The notes beneath the pieces were generated by a model that saw nothing but the letters and a program-made list of their open reading frames with translations, ran no database searches and was not told the origin of the DNA. This document shows, in pieces, positions 53,506-63,597 of a stretch of 64,000 bases of DNA (its first letter is position 1; every line of letters begins with the position of its first letter). This DNA comes from Bacilli bacterium (GTDB lineage: Bacteria > Bacillota_I > Bacilli_A > RFN20 > CAG-826), in assembly GCA_017468925.1 (NCBI GenBank), contig JAFUHI010000007.1, forward strand, positions 1 through 64,000, read 5' to 3'. Made by a program: the position numbers and the translations under genes.

Positions 53506-54132
53506 ATGTTCAAGAAAAAGAAATCAAATTATTACTTCGACTCATTCCCAGAGCTAAGCCATTATTCCATACGTTGCGGCGAGATGATTCTTGATTATAT
53601 GAAGAATTATGACCCAAAAAGGCTTTGGGAAATCAAGCAAAGCGTCCATGAGATAGAGCACGAGGCCGATGATAAAAAGAAAGAGGTAAGCGCCAAACTC
53701 CTTGAGGAATTCATGCCTCCTATCGAATCGGTTGACATCATCGAGCTTTTGGCGATGATAGACGATATAACCGATGCGGTTGAGGAAATATCGCTTAAAT
53801 TATATTTATACAACTATGAGACATTGCCACCCGATACGGTTGAATTCATGGAAATGACCGTGGAAGGTATGAAGAAAGTCGAAGAGGCTTTTAAAGTCTT
53901 CCCCTCGTTCCTAGAAAAAGAAATAATGGAACCGAAGATTCAAGATGTTTTGCTATTTGAATCCGCAAGCGATGCCAAATACATCGATGATGTGGCTTCT
54001 TTATATAGGAAAGAGATGGATCAAACCGAAAGGCACAAAGCCGAGACGATGTATTCATTGATCGAAAACGTGGGCGATAAGTGCCACGATGTCGTCAAAT
54101 ATATCGAGACGATTATCTACAAGAACCTTTAA
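53506..54132 (+). CDS. DUF47 (PhoU-like) phosphate transport accessory protein
   Basis: A 208-residue all-helical protein with ESVDIIELLAMIDDITDAVEE and VHEIEHEADDKKKE (paired acidic/Asp helices), typical of DUF47/PhoU-like metal-cluster proteins. AAGGAG precedes the ATG. Its position next to Pit is the usual operon, and it likely modulates phosphate uptake at the membrane. Its integrity suggests Pit is or recently was functional. Confidence 0.92.
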   Translation: MFKKKKSNYYFDSFPELSHYSIRCGEMILDYMKNYDPKRLWEIKQSVHEIEHEADDKKKEVSAKLLEEFMPPIESVDIIELLAMIDDITDAVEEISLKLYLYNYETLPPDTVEFMEMTVEGMKKVEEAFKVFPSFLEKEIMEPKIQDVLLFESASDAKYIDDVASLYRKEMDQTERHKAETMYSLIENVGDKCHDVVKYIETIIYKNL

Positions 54133-54192
54133 TTTGATAATTAAAGATTGAAGAGAATGAGCCTTTAATATATTCTTGGTATTGCTTTTGTT

Positions 54193-54897
54193 ATGGGAAA
54201 AATCATTGAAGCGCAAAATCTAAGGAAATGCTTTGTTGCAGGCGATAACACCATAGTCGCGGTCAACGATGTTTCCTTTTCTTTTGAAGAAGGGGAGCTT
54301 GTCATAATCGTAGGTCCTTCCGGCGCGGGCAAAAGTACCCTCCTTAATTTATTAGGAGGCATGGATGGGGCGAGTTCTGGCTCCTTATGCGTGGATGGGA
54401 AAGACATCGCCAAATATTCGAAAAAAGAATTGACCGAATATAGAAGAAACATGATTGGCTTCGTGTTCCAATTCTATAACCTCATGCCTAATTTGACCGC
54501 GAAAGAGAATATCGAATTATCCACGGAGCTCAAGAAAGACGTGATGAATCCTGAAGAGGCTTTAAAATCAGTCGGCTTAGAACATAGGATGGATAATTTC
54601 CCTGCCCAGTTATCTGGCGGGGAGCAGCAAAGGGTGTCCATCGCTAGAGCCTTGGCTAAAAATCCTAGGATCATCCTTTGCGATGAGCCAACCGGCGCTT
54701 TAGATTATGTGACAGGGAAAGAGATATTAGGGCTATTATCCAACGCGGCAAGAAAAGAAAAGAAGACCGTTATAATCGTCACCCACAATTCCGCTTTATT
54801 AGAATTCGGAGACCATATATTGCGAATCAAAAACGGGAAAATCGAAGAAGATAGGCATAACGACCATCCTAAGGACATAAAAGATATTGAGTGGTAA
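54193..54897 (+). CDS. ABC transporter ATPase, MacB/LolD type
   Basis: A 234-residue ATPase: Walker [19 protein letters not shown] (37-54), Q-loop [14 protein letters not shown], signature [18 protein letters not shown], Walker [14 protein letters not shown]-loop VTHN. This subgroup pairs with FtsX-type permeases in export or mechanotransmission complexes. The permease gene begins one base after its stop. Confidence 0.93.
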   Translation: MGKIIEAQNLRKCFVAGDNTIVAVNDVSFSFEEGELVIIVGPSGAGKSTLLNLLGGMDGASSGSLCVDGKDIAKYSKKELTEYRRNMIGFVFQFYNLMPNLTAKENIELSTELKKDVMNPEEALKSVGLEHRMDNFPAQLSGGEQQRVSIARALAKNPRIILCDEPTGALDYVTGKEILGLLSNAARKEKKTVIIVTHNSALLEFGDHILRIKNGKIEEDRHNDHPKDIKDIEW

Positions 54898-54898
54898 G

Positions 54899-56731
54899 AT
54901 GTCTTCATTTAGCAAAACGATATTCAGGATGTTTCTATCAAACAAAGGGCGATTCATCGCCAATTTTTTGATTGTCCTCCTTTCTGTTGCCATAACTTCG
55001 GGTTTAGGCTCGCTTCCAAAAGCCTATGAGGATTCCTTTTCCTCGAATTACGAAAATGTCCCGGATTTGATAATAAAAACGAAGAAAGAAGAGGGTTTCA
55101 GCGATTTCTCGTATATTGAAAAAGACGAAGAAGTGGACAAATACGAGTCTCTTGTGGCGATGGATTTAGGCGATGAGACGCTTTATAGGATTTATATTAG
55201 GGATTTCCAGAATATGGAGATAGATCCTCTTGAGATAATCGATGGGAGAGAGCCGGAGACATGGCATGAAGTCGTGGCGGAGCAAGGCAATTTCAATAGG
55301 CTCACCACCAGATCCGGAAATGCTGTCGTCTTGCCTAAAATAACGATGGGCGGCATGGTTTTCGAGAATTTCACCTTGCTAGTCAGCGGCGTTTCCGATA
55401 GCGGTTTATACAATTCTGTCGCCAAAGAAAGAGCGATGGTGGATGGAGATGAAGAAAGATACATCTCTGCGATTCTTTATTTCGATAAGAATACCTTGCC
55501 TAGTTTCGTCTTAGATTCGTTTGTGACAACTGATGTATATATAACTTTCAAAGACGTTAATGACAGGTTCACTGGCGACTATAACAAAAGGATGAAGGAA
55601 AAAGCCAAGGAATATGAGGAATATTATGGGGAAGATAATGTCATTGTTCTCACTTTGGAGGAAAACAATTCCTACGCCTTATTCAAGGGATATAACGACA
55701 AAGTCCATAAAATATCCATCATTTTCCCGGTGTTTTTCATCGTTGTCTGCGCGTTAGTCAATTTAATAACGATAACTAGGCTAATAAGCGATGAAAGAGC
55801 CTTGATAGGCGTATATGTCTCATTAGGCGTAGAACCTAGAAATATCGTTACGAAATACGCTTTATTTTCCATCTCTTCTGTCTTTCTTGGAGCGATGTTC
55901 GGATTTGCTCTGGGCATACCTTTCGTCCCCAAAGTCGTCTATCCGGCCTATCAGGCGGTCTTTGAGATGGGTTCATTAGGGTGGTTCTCTTGGTCGTGGG
56001 TGGGGCTCATCTCCGCTTTAGCGATACTAGCTGCGACCGCCGCAGTCACTATTTTCTCCGCCAAAAGTAGATTAAAAGAGACGCCTGCCTCGATCATGAA
56101 GCCAGAGGCCCCAAAGCCAGGCAAAAAGATATTCCTTGAGAAAATAACTGCTATCTGGAATAAGCTTCCTTTCCGCTTCAAATCATCTTTTAGAAATATC
56201 TTCCGCCAAAAGAAAAACACCATATTGACTAGCCTTTCTGTTATCGGTTCGACTTTACTTGTGGCAATAGGATTCTCTCTATTAGACGTCTCGGAGGCTT
56301 TGCAGCACGATGAGCTATTCGCGAATGTCGCTTCATCTATGAGCACCATATCCGCAGTAGTCATAATCTTCGCTATCGCCATGTGCGGAGTGGTTGTCTA
56401 TTCTTTGGCGAATATGAATATAGTCGAAAGAAAAAGAGAGCTCGCCACTTTGAAAGTATTAGGCTATTTCGATCCAGAATGCTCGATGTATACCTTTAGG
56501 GAAATAATGATAATATCTTCTTTTTCTTCTCTAATAGGCTTGCCTATTTCTGCCGGGGTGATCGCCTTTGTTTTCTCGTATTTGGGCTTTGGGACGATAG
56601 GAGATGTGAAGGCTATAACCTATATTGCTTCATTCCTAATTGTTATAGGCACAACAATCGTGATAAACGCGTTGCTTTTTAGGAAAATAAAGAACGTTGA
56701 TATGAATGATTCACTTAAGATACTAGAGTGA
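54899..56731 (+). CDS. FtsX-type ABC permease
   Basis: A 610-residue membrane protein with a large extracytoplasmic loop after the first helix, then an FtsX core of three helices (about 280-385). A second core follows near residue 460-610 after a cytoplasmic segment (FRFKSSFRNIFRQKKN). ATG 54899 is chosen; an in-frame TTG at 54887 lies inside the ATPase gene. It should form an export or signalling complex with the ATPase; the transported substrate is unknown. Confidence 0.9.
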   Translation: MSSFSKTIFRMFLSNKGRFIANFLIVLLSVAITSGLGSLPKAYEDSFSSNYENVPDLIIKTKKEEGFSDFSYIEKDEEVDKYESLVAMDLGDETLYRIYIRDFQNMEIDPLEIIDGREPETWHEVVAEQGNFNRLTTRSGNAVVLPKITMGGMVFENFTLLVSGVSDSGLYNSVAKERAMVDGDEERYISAILYFDKNTLPSFVLDSFVTTDVYITFKDVNDRFTGDYNKRMKEKAKEYEEYYGEDNVIVLTLEENNSYALFKGYNDKVHKISIIFPVFFIVVCALVNLITITRLISDERALIGVYVSLGVEPRNIVTKYALFSISSVFLGAMFGFALGIPFVPKVVYPAYQAVFEMGSLGWFSWSWVGLISALAILAATAAVTIFSAKSRLKETPASIMKPEAPKPGKKIFLEKITAIWNKLPFRFKSSFRNIFRQKKNTILTSLSVIGSTLLVAIGFSLLDVSEALQHDELFANVASSMSTISAVVIIFAIAMCGVVVYSLANMNIVERKRELATLKVLGYFDPECSMYTFREIMIISSFSSLIGLPISAGVIAFVFSYLGFGTIGDVKAITYIASFLIVIGTTIVINALLFRKIKNVDMNDSLKILE

Positions 56732-56736
56732 AGTAT

Positions 56737-56765
56737 TTGACACATAGTGGCAAATAAACTAAATT
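56737..56765 (+). promoter_or_regulatory. Promoter of the first M6 protease gene
   Basis: Perfect TTGACA (56737-56742), a 17-bp spacer and TAAATT (56760-56765). Transcription would begin about 5 nt before ATG 56777, leaving no room for a ribosome-binding site. Confidence 0.6.
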
Positions 56766-56776
56766 AACTACAATTT

Positions 56777-58696
56777 ATGAAGAAACCATTGCTAATAATC
56801 TCATCGTTAACCCTCATAGGGATTGTTTCTTCATGCAATAGAATAACTCCAAGAAGCTCGTCAATTGTTTCTTCTAGTGACGAATCTTCCTCTTCTGAGA
56901 TGTCTACTTCATCTTCAGAGTCATCTTCTTTTTCATCATCTTCATCGAAAGCGTTAAAAAATGCGATAAAGATCGTATTGGATAACAAAGAAATAAGGGA
57001 AAACCTTACATTTTCCGCAACCTCATATCACGTCTATCATTATGATGAAAATGGCAAAATGCTAAGCGTCAAAGGCAAAAGCGATTTGACTTTGACCATT
57101 TATTCATTAAATGATTCCTCCCCATATTCCATCTCTTCTTCTTTGCCGATAGGGGAATATACGGTTCACGCTGAATATCGGGGATATGAGGATGAGGCTT
57201 TTTTCGAAGTAATCGCACCAAGTATCGTTGAAGCGGAAGAAGGATATTGCTACAACACTTTCTTCGATGCGAGTGATTATCGCCTTGACCAATATGAGAA
57301 TATGGGGGTCTTAGGCCCGAACAACACCCCAAGCCTAGGGAGCCCAGGCGTATTAGTGATACCAGTCTATTTCTCTAATGTATCCGCTCCAACATCGCTT
57401 CAATTAGAAGTCATACAATCTGCGTTCTTCGGCGAATCAAGCGAGGTCGGATGGGAATCGCTCCGCTCATATTATGAGAAATCATCATACGGCAGATTAT
57501 CGTTTGAAGGATTCGTCACCGCCCCATTCCAATACAATATGAGCACCGATGCTTACGCTTCTAGCGATGATGGAAATGGATCTGCCTCTTCGACTTTGGC
57601 TAAAGAAGCAGTCTCTTGGGCCTATGCCCAGGGATATGATATGAGTGATGTCGATAGCAACGAGGATGGATATATAGACGCATTAGATTTGATATATTTC
57701 ACCGATAAACCCGCGGATAATGGCATCTGGTGGAATTATACGACCGCGGCCTCTTCTTCAAGAGGAACGAAAGACAACCCAACCCCATCCAGATATTTCT
57801 GGAGCAGGTTCGATATGATACAAAACGGATATTATTCCCCCAATATCGATACCCATACGATAATCCATGAAAATGGCCATATGCTCGGGCTGAATGACTA
57901 TTACGATTATGGCCAAACCTGTTATCCAACAGGAGGCACGACGATGATGGAATTCAATATCGGCGACCAAGACGCCTATAGCAAATTCATCTTAGGCTGG
58001 GTTGAACCGAAAGTAATAAACGATGATGCGATGGATTTTAGGATTCATCTCGACCCATTCGAATCGTCAGGAGATGTCATTCTATTAAGAGACACCACGT
58101 ATGATATTTGGAATGGCACCCCATATGATGAATATTTATTGTTGCAGTACTACACCCCGACAGGCTTAAATGAAAAAGACTCCAATGGCTATCCGGAATG
58201 GAGTTGGTATGGAACCGGAGGGATGTTTGAGATACCAGGCCTCCAAGTCTTCCATGTTGATTCTAGAGCAGCGGAGATATATGGCACCGGCAGAAGTGTT
58301 AGATACACCGACTTCCCTTTAAAGGAAGATGGGTACTCCCCAACGGATGGAATATATGTATCAGGCGGCTTTATTCCCGCTTCAAACACCCCATCCCAGT
58401 CGATGAATGTTCCAGGCGGAAGCTGGGGCTCGCCCTTTAAGCAAATAGAGCTTATTCCAGCGGATGCAAGCACCAAATTCCAAGATAGACATGGATTGAG
58501 GCATCTAGGCGAGGCCTCATCGCTATATACAGCGCCAGGAAATGGGGGAGGCGGATCGCTTTTCTCGATGGAAAAGATGTCCGCTTTATTCCCTAACGGT
58601 GAATTATTCAATGACGAAAGCACGCTAGGGTGGCAATTCGAAGTCGAATATAACGATGAATACGGATGCGATCTCCTCTTCTCTAAAACAAATTAA
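56777..58696 (+). CDS. M6-family metalloprotease lipoprotein
   Basis: Signal peptide with VSSC lipobox (Cys20), a long Ser-rich linker, an Ig-like region (about 60-150), then an immune-inhibitor-A-type peptidase. GVLVIPVYFSN opens it and the Zn site is HENGH (His364, Glu365, His368) in IIHENGHMLGLNDYYDYG. It should cleave proteins outside the cell while tethered to the membrane. A second M6 protease (60867) has the same layout, so a gene duplication with a lipoprotein between is likely. Confidence 0.9.
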   Translation: MKKPLLIISSLTLIGIVSSCNRITPRSSSIVSSSDESSSSEMSTSSSESSSFSSSSSKALKNAIKIVLDNKEIRENLTFSATSYHVYHYDENGKMLSVKGKSDLTLTIYSLNDSSPYSISSSLPIGEYTVHAEYRGYEDEAFFEVIAPSIVEAEEGYCYNTFFDASDYRLDQYENMGVLGPNNTPSLGSPGVLVIPVYFSNVSAPTSLQLEVIQSAFFGESSEVGWESLRSYYEKSSYGRLSFEGFVTAPFQYNMSTDAYASSDDGNGSASSTLAKEAVSWAYAQGYDMSDVDSNEDGYIDALDLIYFTDKPADNGIWWNYTTAASSSRGTKDNPTPSRYFWSRFDMIQNGYYSPNIDTHTIIHENGHMLGLNDYYDYGQTCYPTGGTTMMEFNIGDQDAYSKFILGWVEPKVINDDAMDFRIHLDPFESSGDVILLRDTTYDIWNGTPYDEYLLLQYYTPTGLNEKDSNGYPEWSWYGTGGMFEIPGLQVFHVDSRAAEIYGTGRSVRYTDFPLKEDGYSPTDGIYVSGGFIPASNTPSQSMNVPGGSWGSPFKQIELIPADASTKFQDRHGLRHLGEASSLYTAPGNGGGGSLFSMEKMSALFPNGELFNDESTLGWQFEVEYNDEYGCDLLFSKTN

Positions 58697-58704
58697 AAAA
58701 GGCA

Positions 58705-58740
58705 ACAAAAAAGAGATGGACGCGAATCCATCTCTTTTAA
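58705..58740. terminator. Bidirectional terminator
   Basis: AAAAGAGATGGA (58709-58720) pairs perfectly with TCCATCTCTTTT (58727-58738), A-rich on one side and T-rich on the other. It serves the M6 gene and the convergent lipoprotein gene. Confidence 0.9.
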
Positions 58741-58750
58741 TTTTGATTGA

Positions 58751-60688
58751 TTAGGCCTCTAGAAGAGCCTCGATCTCGGCATTGGTGGTGGTGCCACGAG
58801 CGGAGAATTCAACAGCGTATGTTGAAGTTCCTCTACCATAGGTGCCGTTGCTGTCCCTTACATAGTTGGTGAAGGAGGTAGCTAAGGAAATCTTGCTATC
58901 GTTGAAGGCCAGATTGACATTGGTTCCTTCATATGAAGCAGGGGTGAAGTAGGTTGATTCACCAGAGACACCGATGGTGGTCATGGCGATTTGTCCAGCT
59001 TTTCCCGTGAATGTCCTTGATCCATCTTCCGCGGCTTCGCCTTCGACAAACCAAGCGCCTTTTAGCACTTCTTCGGTGAAGTAGTTGATGTTGCCGGCTA
59101 AGTCAAAGGTATAGAATTCCGCCTCATCGCCGCCTGTGGTTTGCATTGTTTCCACGGTTGGGTTAGCGAAGGCTGCTTGATAAGTGCCTGTTCCAGTTGC
59201 GGTTTCCGCTATGACGAGATCGCCAGTTGTCTCGTCTTGGCTAACTTTATAATAGCCATCCTCTTTGTTGACGTATCCAACCTTGTAGATTTCAGGTGTG
59301 ATATCAGCATTATCTGGGTTGCCATAGGTGGTTGTCACCAAGACAGCGTTTTCGGTATAGGTTGCAGTTACGGTGAAGTAATAGTATTGCTCAACGAAAT
59401 TGTCGATGGCATCCGCTTGATCTTCATAGCCGCTTTCTACGGTGTATGAAGGCAATGTTGAGACTGAGGTCATTGTGTAGTTCTTGGCTTCTTTGTAAGG
59501 AGCGAAGGCACCAACGACATCGGTTGCGTCAGGCGCAGCTGGGAATTCTCCAGATGCGATATATTCATCGCATAGAGCAATTGCGGTGACTTCAGGATCG
59601 ATGTAGATGCTTCCGCTGAAGGCGGTGGCGGCACCAACTTCATATACGCCATCTTCATCAAGGTCGAGTTGATTCTCTTTATATGGGTACTGGACGAAGA
59701 AGTCTAGGCATTGTTCCTCAGCATCGTATTCAAGCTCGAATGTCTCGATGGTTCCGTAGCCGCTTGGGTCAAATTGATATAGGTTGCCCAGGAAATTGAC
59801 AGCAGCCTGCGTGGAGCTCGATACAAATTTATATCTTGTCTCCTCGGTATCTTCATCAAGATATCCTTCCTCGGTGAAGTTGCTGATGTTGAATAATGTT
59901 CCTTTGCTGATGACGAAGTAATCAGTGAGGTAAGCAGAAGGAACTTTGGTTCCGATTTCTAGTTTAGTGGCGTTTTCAGGTGTAGAAACGGTTCTGCCAG
60001 CGTCATTAAGCAAATCAAATCCGAATGTCTCTTTCTCGCCGGTGCTTGGATTGGTCAATAGAATCGCGTTGTAATTGGTGGTGAAGACATCATCCCATAT
60101 GTAATTCTCGGTCAAGATACGATTAAGCGTAAATGCCGCATTATATGTCTGGCCGCCTTCTTGATAGGTTATTAATTCGCCATTTTGATCCAAATACATC
60201 TCATATCCAAAGATGCGGTAGTTGTCGGTTATCTGCCCAGCGAATTCATCGAGTTCCTTTTGAGCCTCGCTCATCGCTTTGACTTGCAAAGTGATGTTTT
60301 TGGAACCGGAAGAGATTGCAAGACGAGTGCTGCCGGCGCCTACGATGGTGATTGTTTCTCCATCGTCCTCTACGACAGCGACATCAGTGCCCCTCGATGT
60401 GACTGTCAAAGTGGCATCCGCTGGCTCGACGGTCAGATAAGTTCTGATTTGGAACTGATCTCCAACAACAAATGTTGGTGTGGTTTTGGGTTGAAGTCTT
60501 GTTGCGTAAGTTGGCTCAACACCGCTTGTTTCGGAATCGATTGATTCAGAAGACAAATCGATGCTTACGCTGCTATCATCGCTCGTTACTACCGACGTCA
60601 CGTCTGGAGTGGTGTCAGAGCAAGAAAGAAGCAAAGCCGCGCTTGCGAGCAATCCAACACCCAATGTTAGAAGTGTTTTCTTTCCCAT
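58751..60688 (-). CDS. Big2-domain lipoprotein of unknown function (645 aa)
   Basis: Signal peptide with LLSC lipobox (Cys23), an acidic Ser/Asp linker and a bacterial Ig-like segment (TLTVTSRGTDVAVVEDDG, then TIVGAGSTRLAISSGS) at about residues 95-140. The rest is an acidic, Tyr/Thr-rich beta protein of no known family. A strong AAAGGAG precedes the ATG. Codon choice is orderly and G+C above average, suggesting an abundant surface protein. It lies between the two M6 protease genes. Confidence 0.85.
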   Translation of the reverse strand: MGKKTLLTLGVGLLASAALLLSCSDTTPDVTSVVTSDDSSVSIDLSSESIDSETSGVEPTYATRLQPKTTPTFVVGDQFQIRTYLTVEPADATLTVTSRGTDVAVVEDDGETITIVGAGSTRLAISSGSKNITLQVKAMSEAQKELDEFAGQITDNYRIFGYEMYLDQNGELITYQEGGQTYNAAFTLNRILTENYIWDDVFTTNYNAILLTNPSTGEKETFGFDLLNDAGRTVSTPENATKLEIGTKVPSAYLTDYFVISKGTLFNISNFTEEGYLDEDTEETRYKFVSSSTQAAVNFLGNLYQFDPSGYGTIETFELEYDAEEQCLDFFVQYPYKENQLDLDEDGVYEVGAATAFSGSIYIDPEVTAIALCDEYIASGEFPAAPDATDVVGAFAPYKEAKNYTMTSVSTLPSYTVESGYEDQADAIDNFVEQYYYFTVTATYTENAVLVTTTYGNPDNADITPEIYKVGYVNKEDGYYKVSQDETTGDLVIAETATGTGTYQAAFANPTVETMQTTGGDEAEFYTFDLAGNINYFTEEVLKGAWFVEGEAAEDGSRTFTGKAGQIAMTTIGVSGESTYFTPASYEGTNVNLAFNDSKISLATSFTNYVRDSNGTYGRGTSTYAVEFSARGTTTNAEIEALLEA

Positions 60689-60866
60689 GTGTTTTCTCCT
60701 TTAATAATTCATTCTTTGCTAAAAGAATGCTTATACCATACATTAATAACTTATTTTTTCAAGAATTATTTGTGATGATTCCTGTCTATTTTCTTTCAAT
60801 AGAATATTTTTAGTGAACTTTACTAAGTAATAGTTATAATTAATCGCAATCTTGAAAGGAGATTTT

Positions 60867-62609
60867 ATGAAAAAACAATCGATATTGCTTCTGAGTTCGA
60901 TGGTTTTGGTGGGTTTAGTTGGTTGCAACAATGAACCTGCACCGACTAGCGAAAGTATTTCCTCCGCTTCAGTTTCTAGCCAAAGCAGCGCTAGCTCCGA
61001 ATGGTCCATCCCTGAAAAATATAAAGATTATAAGAGGCTTGAGGATTTCTCCCAAGGCGTTGTGACTTATATTGATTCAAAAGGCAAAGAGCAATCACTC
61101 ACCAGGCATAATCTTGAGGCTAATGCTTCTCAGCCTTCTTTATTGACATTAGGGGAGCAAAGAATACTCGTCGTCCCAATCGGATTGGATGCGGACGAAG
61201 GAACTAGCCCAGGCTATAGCACTGTTTCTTGCTCTGGTAGGCCAGAAAAGCAGACACCGGAAAGACTTCAACAGATTGAGAATCTTTTCTTTGGCCCTGC
61301 TGAATCAACCGGATGGCAATCGCTAAAATCATTCTATGACACCTCTTCCTTTGGCCAAGTGACCATCACAGGCAACGTCATGACGATGGATGGAGGATGG
61401 TTCAAACCAGGAGAATATTTTGGAAAGAACGCAAGGCCAAGGGATTATAGTTCGCAAACCGCTTTGAACGATATTAAAGCCTATTACACGACTGAATACG
61501 CGAAAGAAGGGCATGGCTTATTGCCAGATGACGCCCCATCATGGGATTGGTATGACCAAGACAAAGACGGCTATATCGACACCATTTGGATGGTATATTC
61601 CGCGGCTATACACGCTTATGAGACCACAACTGATGGAAACAGCTATTGGGCCTATGTTTCTAGAACGGGCAATAGCCCAAGCGTTTCTTCGCCTAACCCA
61701 ATGTGCCACGCGTGGGCCTCGATCGATTTCATGGATCAAGCGTATGGAGAGGGATTAGACGCCCACACTTTCATTCACGAGACAGGTCATATCTTCGGAC
61801 TCGATGATTATTACAACTATGATCATAATAGCGCCCCGATGGCGGGAGTCGATATGATGGACAATAACGTCGGCGATCACTGCGCTTTCTCCAAATTCCA
61901 ACTTGGATGGATTAAGCCATATATCGTTGATGACACCGCGCTTATCACCTTAAAACCAACGACCACCAACAAAGATAACGCAGTCATTTTGCCTTCTCCA
62001 AATTATAACGGCACGGCTTTTGATGAATACATGATGGTGGAATTCATGTCCCCAGTCGGTTTGGCGGAAAAAGACTATCTTGCCAAATATCCTGCTGGAA
62101 TCCAAGGATTCTCTAAGCCAGGCCTCCGCGTCACTCACGTTGATGCTAGGGCAAGAAAAACCACATTGAAGGATATTCTTTCCACCCCAGAGGAAGTCGC
62201 AGAAGCTCAGGCTATCCGCGTTATGAACACCCCAAGCGGAAGAGGATACGCCTCTTATAGAGATGGATGGCAGAATTATGATTATTCTTCCTCCATCCAT
62301 GCCTTCTCGATGATCACCGTGATGCAAGCTTCTGGATATGACAAGGACAAAAATTGTTTGACAGGAAGCTATGTCGCCAAAAACAGCGATCTCTACGTTA
62401 AGAACTTCTCATTCGATTTAGAACCATATGAAGTCGATGGCGAATTAACGAATGAGGCGTGGTGTTTGATGCCTTCTGGCTCCAATCTCTGGAACAAAGC
62501 CCAAAGCCCAATCACTAGAGATATCGACGATACATGCAAAGTTGGATATACATTCACCGTACTGAATGTCACCAAAGACGAATGCACATTTGTCGTCAAT
62601 AAAATATAA
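60867..62609 (+). CDS. M6-family metalloprotease lipoprotein (second copy)
   Basis: ATG 60867 has AAAGGAG 6 nt upstream; a Met 15 nt earlier precedes that site. The 580-residue protein has lipobox LVGC, a Ser-rich linker and an M6 peptidase with ILVVPIGLDA and Zn site HETGH (His304, Glu305, His308) in FIHETGHIFGLDDYYNYD. It is a paralogue of the protease at 56777, without the Ig-like insertion. Extracellular, membrane-tethered proteolysis is expected. Confidence 0.9.
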   Translation: MKKQSILLLSSMVLVGLVGCNNEPAPTSESISSASVSSQSSASSEWSIPEKYKDYKRLEDFSQGVVTYIDSKGKEQSLTRHNLEANASQPSLLTLGEQRILVVPIGLDADEGTSPGYSTVSCSGRPEKQTPERLQQIENLFFGPAESTGWQSLKSFYDTSSFGQVTITGNVMTMDGGWFKPGEYFGKNARPRDYSSQTALNDIKAYYTTEYAKEGHGLLPDDAPSWDWYDQDKDGYIDTIWMVYSAAIHAYETTTDGNSYWAYVSRTGNSPSVSSPNPMCHAWASIDFMDQAYGEGLDAHTFIHETGHIFGLDDYYNYDHNSAPMAGVDMMDNNVGDHCAFSKFQLGWIKPYIVDDTALITLKPTTTNKDNAVILPSPNYNGTAFDEYMMVEFMSPVGLAEKDYLAKYPAGIQGFSKPGLRVTHVDARARKTTLKDILSTPEEVAEAQAIRVMNTPSGRGYASYRDGWQNYDYSSSIHAFSMITVMQASGYDKDKNCLTGSYVAKNSDLYVKNFSFDLEPYEVDGELTNEAWCLMPSGSNLWNKAQSPITRDIDDTCKVGYTFTVLNVTKDECTFVVNKI

Positions 62610-62621
62610 CCGACATAATGA

Positions 62622-62658
62622 AAAAAGAAGGATTATCTGCATGGATAGTCCTTTTTTG
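62622..62658 (+). terminator. Terminator of the second M6 gene
   Basis: AAGGATTATC pairs with GATAGTCCTT (one T-G) around TGCATG, followed by a T-run. Confidence 0.9.
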
Positions 62659-62742
62659 TTTCGAATAATTGAGTAAGATAAAACTTGTTCGTTCAACTTG
62701 AACTAATAAGTTTAAAATGATATAACTAATGTGAGGAAAGAT

Positions 62743-63597
62743 ATGATAGATTTGAAAAACGTTACCTATAAAATCAAAGAAGATATAGATTCATTGGTAT
62801 ATTCTGAAAAAATAAGCATAGAAAATTTGTCTAAATGCACAAAAATTTCAAAAGCGACCCTTGAATCAATAAGCGATGGTAATCCAGTAGACAATTCGGT
62901 TTGCGAGAAATTTTATTCTTATGTATATGAAGGCGGATATAGGCTTAATCTGGTCAAGGAAGAATTTTTAAAAGAAACAGACAAAACAGTTTTGTTCCAC
63001 GGATCTAAATTCGGACTAACGACTGTTGATGTTGCTGGCTCGAGAAAAAACTGCGATTTTGGCCAGGGATTTTACTTAGGAGAAACATTTGAATCTACGG
63101 TTAGCCTTGTGTGTGAGAACGAAGATTCCTGTGTGTATTCTTTTGAAATCAATATGGATGGTCTGAATGTTATACGTTTTGGCTGTACGCTTGAATGGAT
63201 GTTGGCAATTTGCTACTTCAGAGGACGGATAAAGGAATATGAATCAAGTCAAACAATTCGTGAATTGATTGAAAAAATAAACGCTGCCGATATCATTGTT
63301 GCCCCCATTGCCGATAATAGGATGTTTTATATCATGTCTTTGTTCTCCGATGGTGATATAAACCACAACGTGGCTATACATTCATTGTCAGCGTCGTCTT
63401 TTGGGAACCAATACGTTATAAAAACAGAAAAAGCACTAAAACAAATTAAGTGCATAGAAAAATATTATGTTTGTGCCGCAGAAAGAAGACATTACATAAA
63501 CCAGTTGGACCAGAGAACATATTCTATCGACACAAAATTAAAACTAGCGAAAAGAAAATATACCGAAGGGAAATACATAGAGGAAATATTCAAATGA
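62743..63597 (+). CDS. HTH-DUF3990 protein, candidate toxin
   Basis: ATG 62743 is chosen, with GAGGAAAG directly upstream; an in-frame GTG at 62731 overlaps that site. The 284-residue protein begins with an XRE-like helix-turn-helix region (about 20-60: ENLSKCTKISKATLESISDG). It continues with a DUF3990-like domain: VLFHGSKFGLTTVD, CDFGQGFYLGETFESTVSLV, FGCTLEWMLAICYFRG and IIVAPIADNRM. The HG and FGxGFY spacing resembles ADP-ribosyltransferase folds. It overlaps the next gene by 4 nt (ATGA), a toxin-antitoxin style arrangement. Confidence 0.75.
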   Translation: MIDLKNVTYKIKEDIDSLVYSEKISIENLSKCTKISKATLESISDGNPVDNSVCEKFYSYVYEGGYRLNLVKEEFLKETDKTVLFHGSKFGLTTVDVAGSRKNCDFGQGFYLGETFESTVSLVCENEDSCVYSFEINMDGLNVIRFGCTLEWMLAICYFRGRIKEYESSQTIRELIEKINAADIIVAPIADNRMFYIMSLFSDGDINHNVAIHSLSASSFGNQYVIKTEKALKQIKCIEKYYVCAAERRHYINQLDQRTYSIDTKLKLAKRKYTEGKYIEEIFK

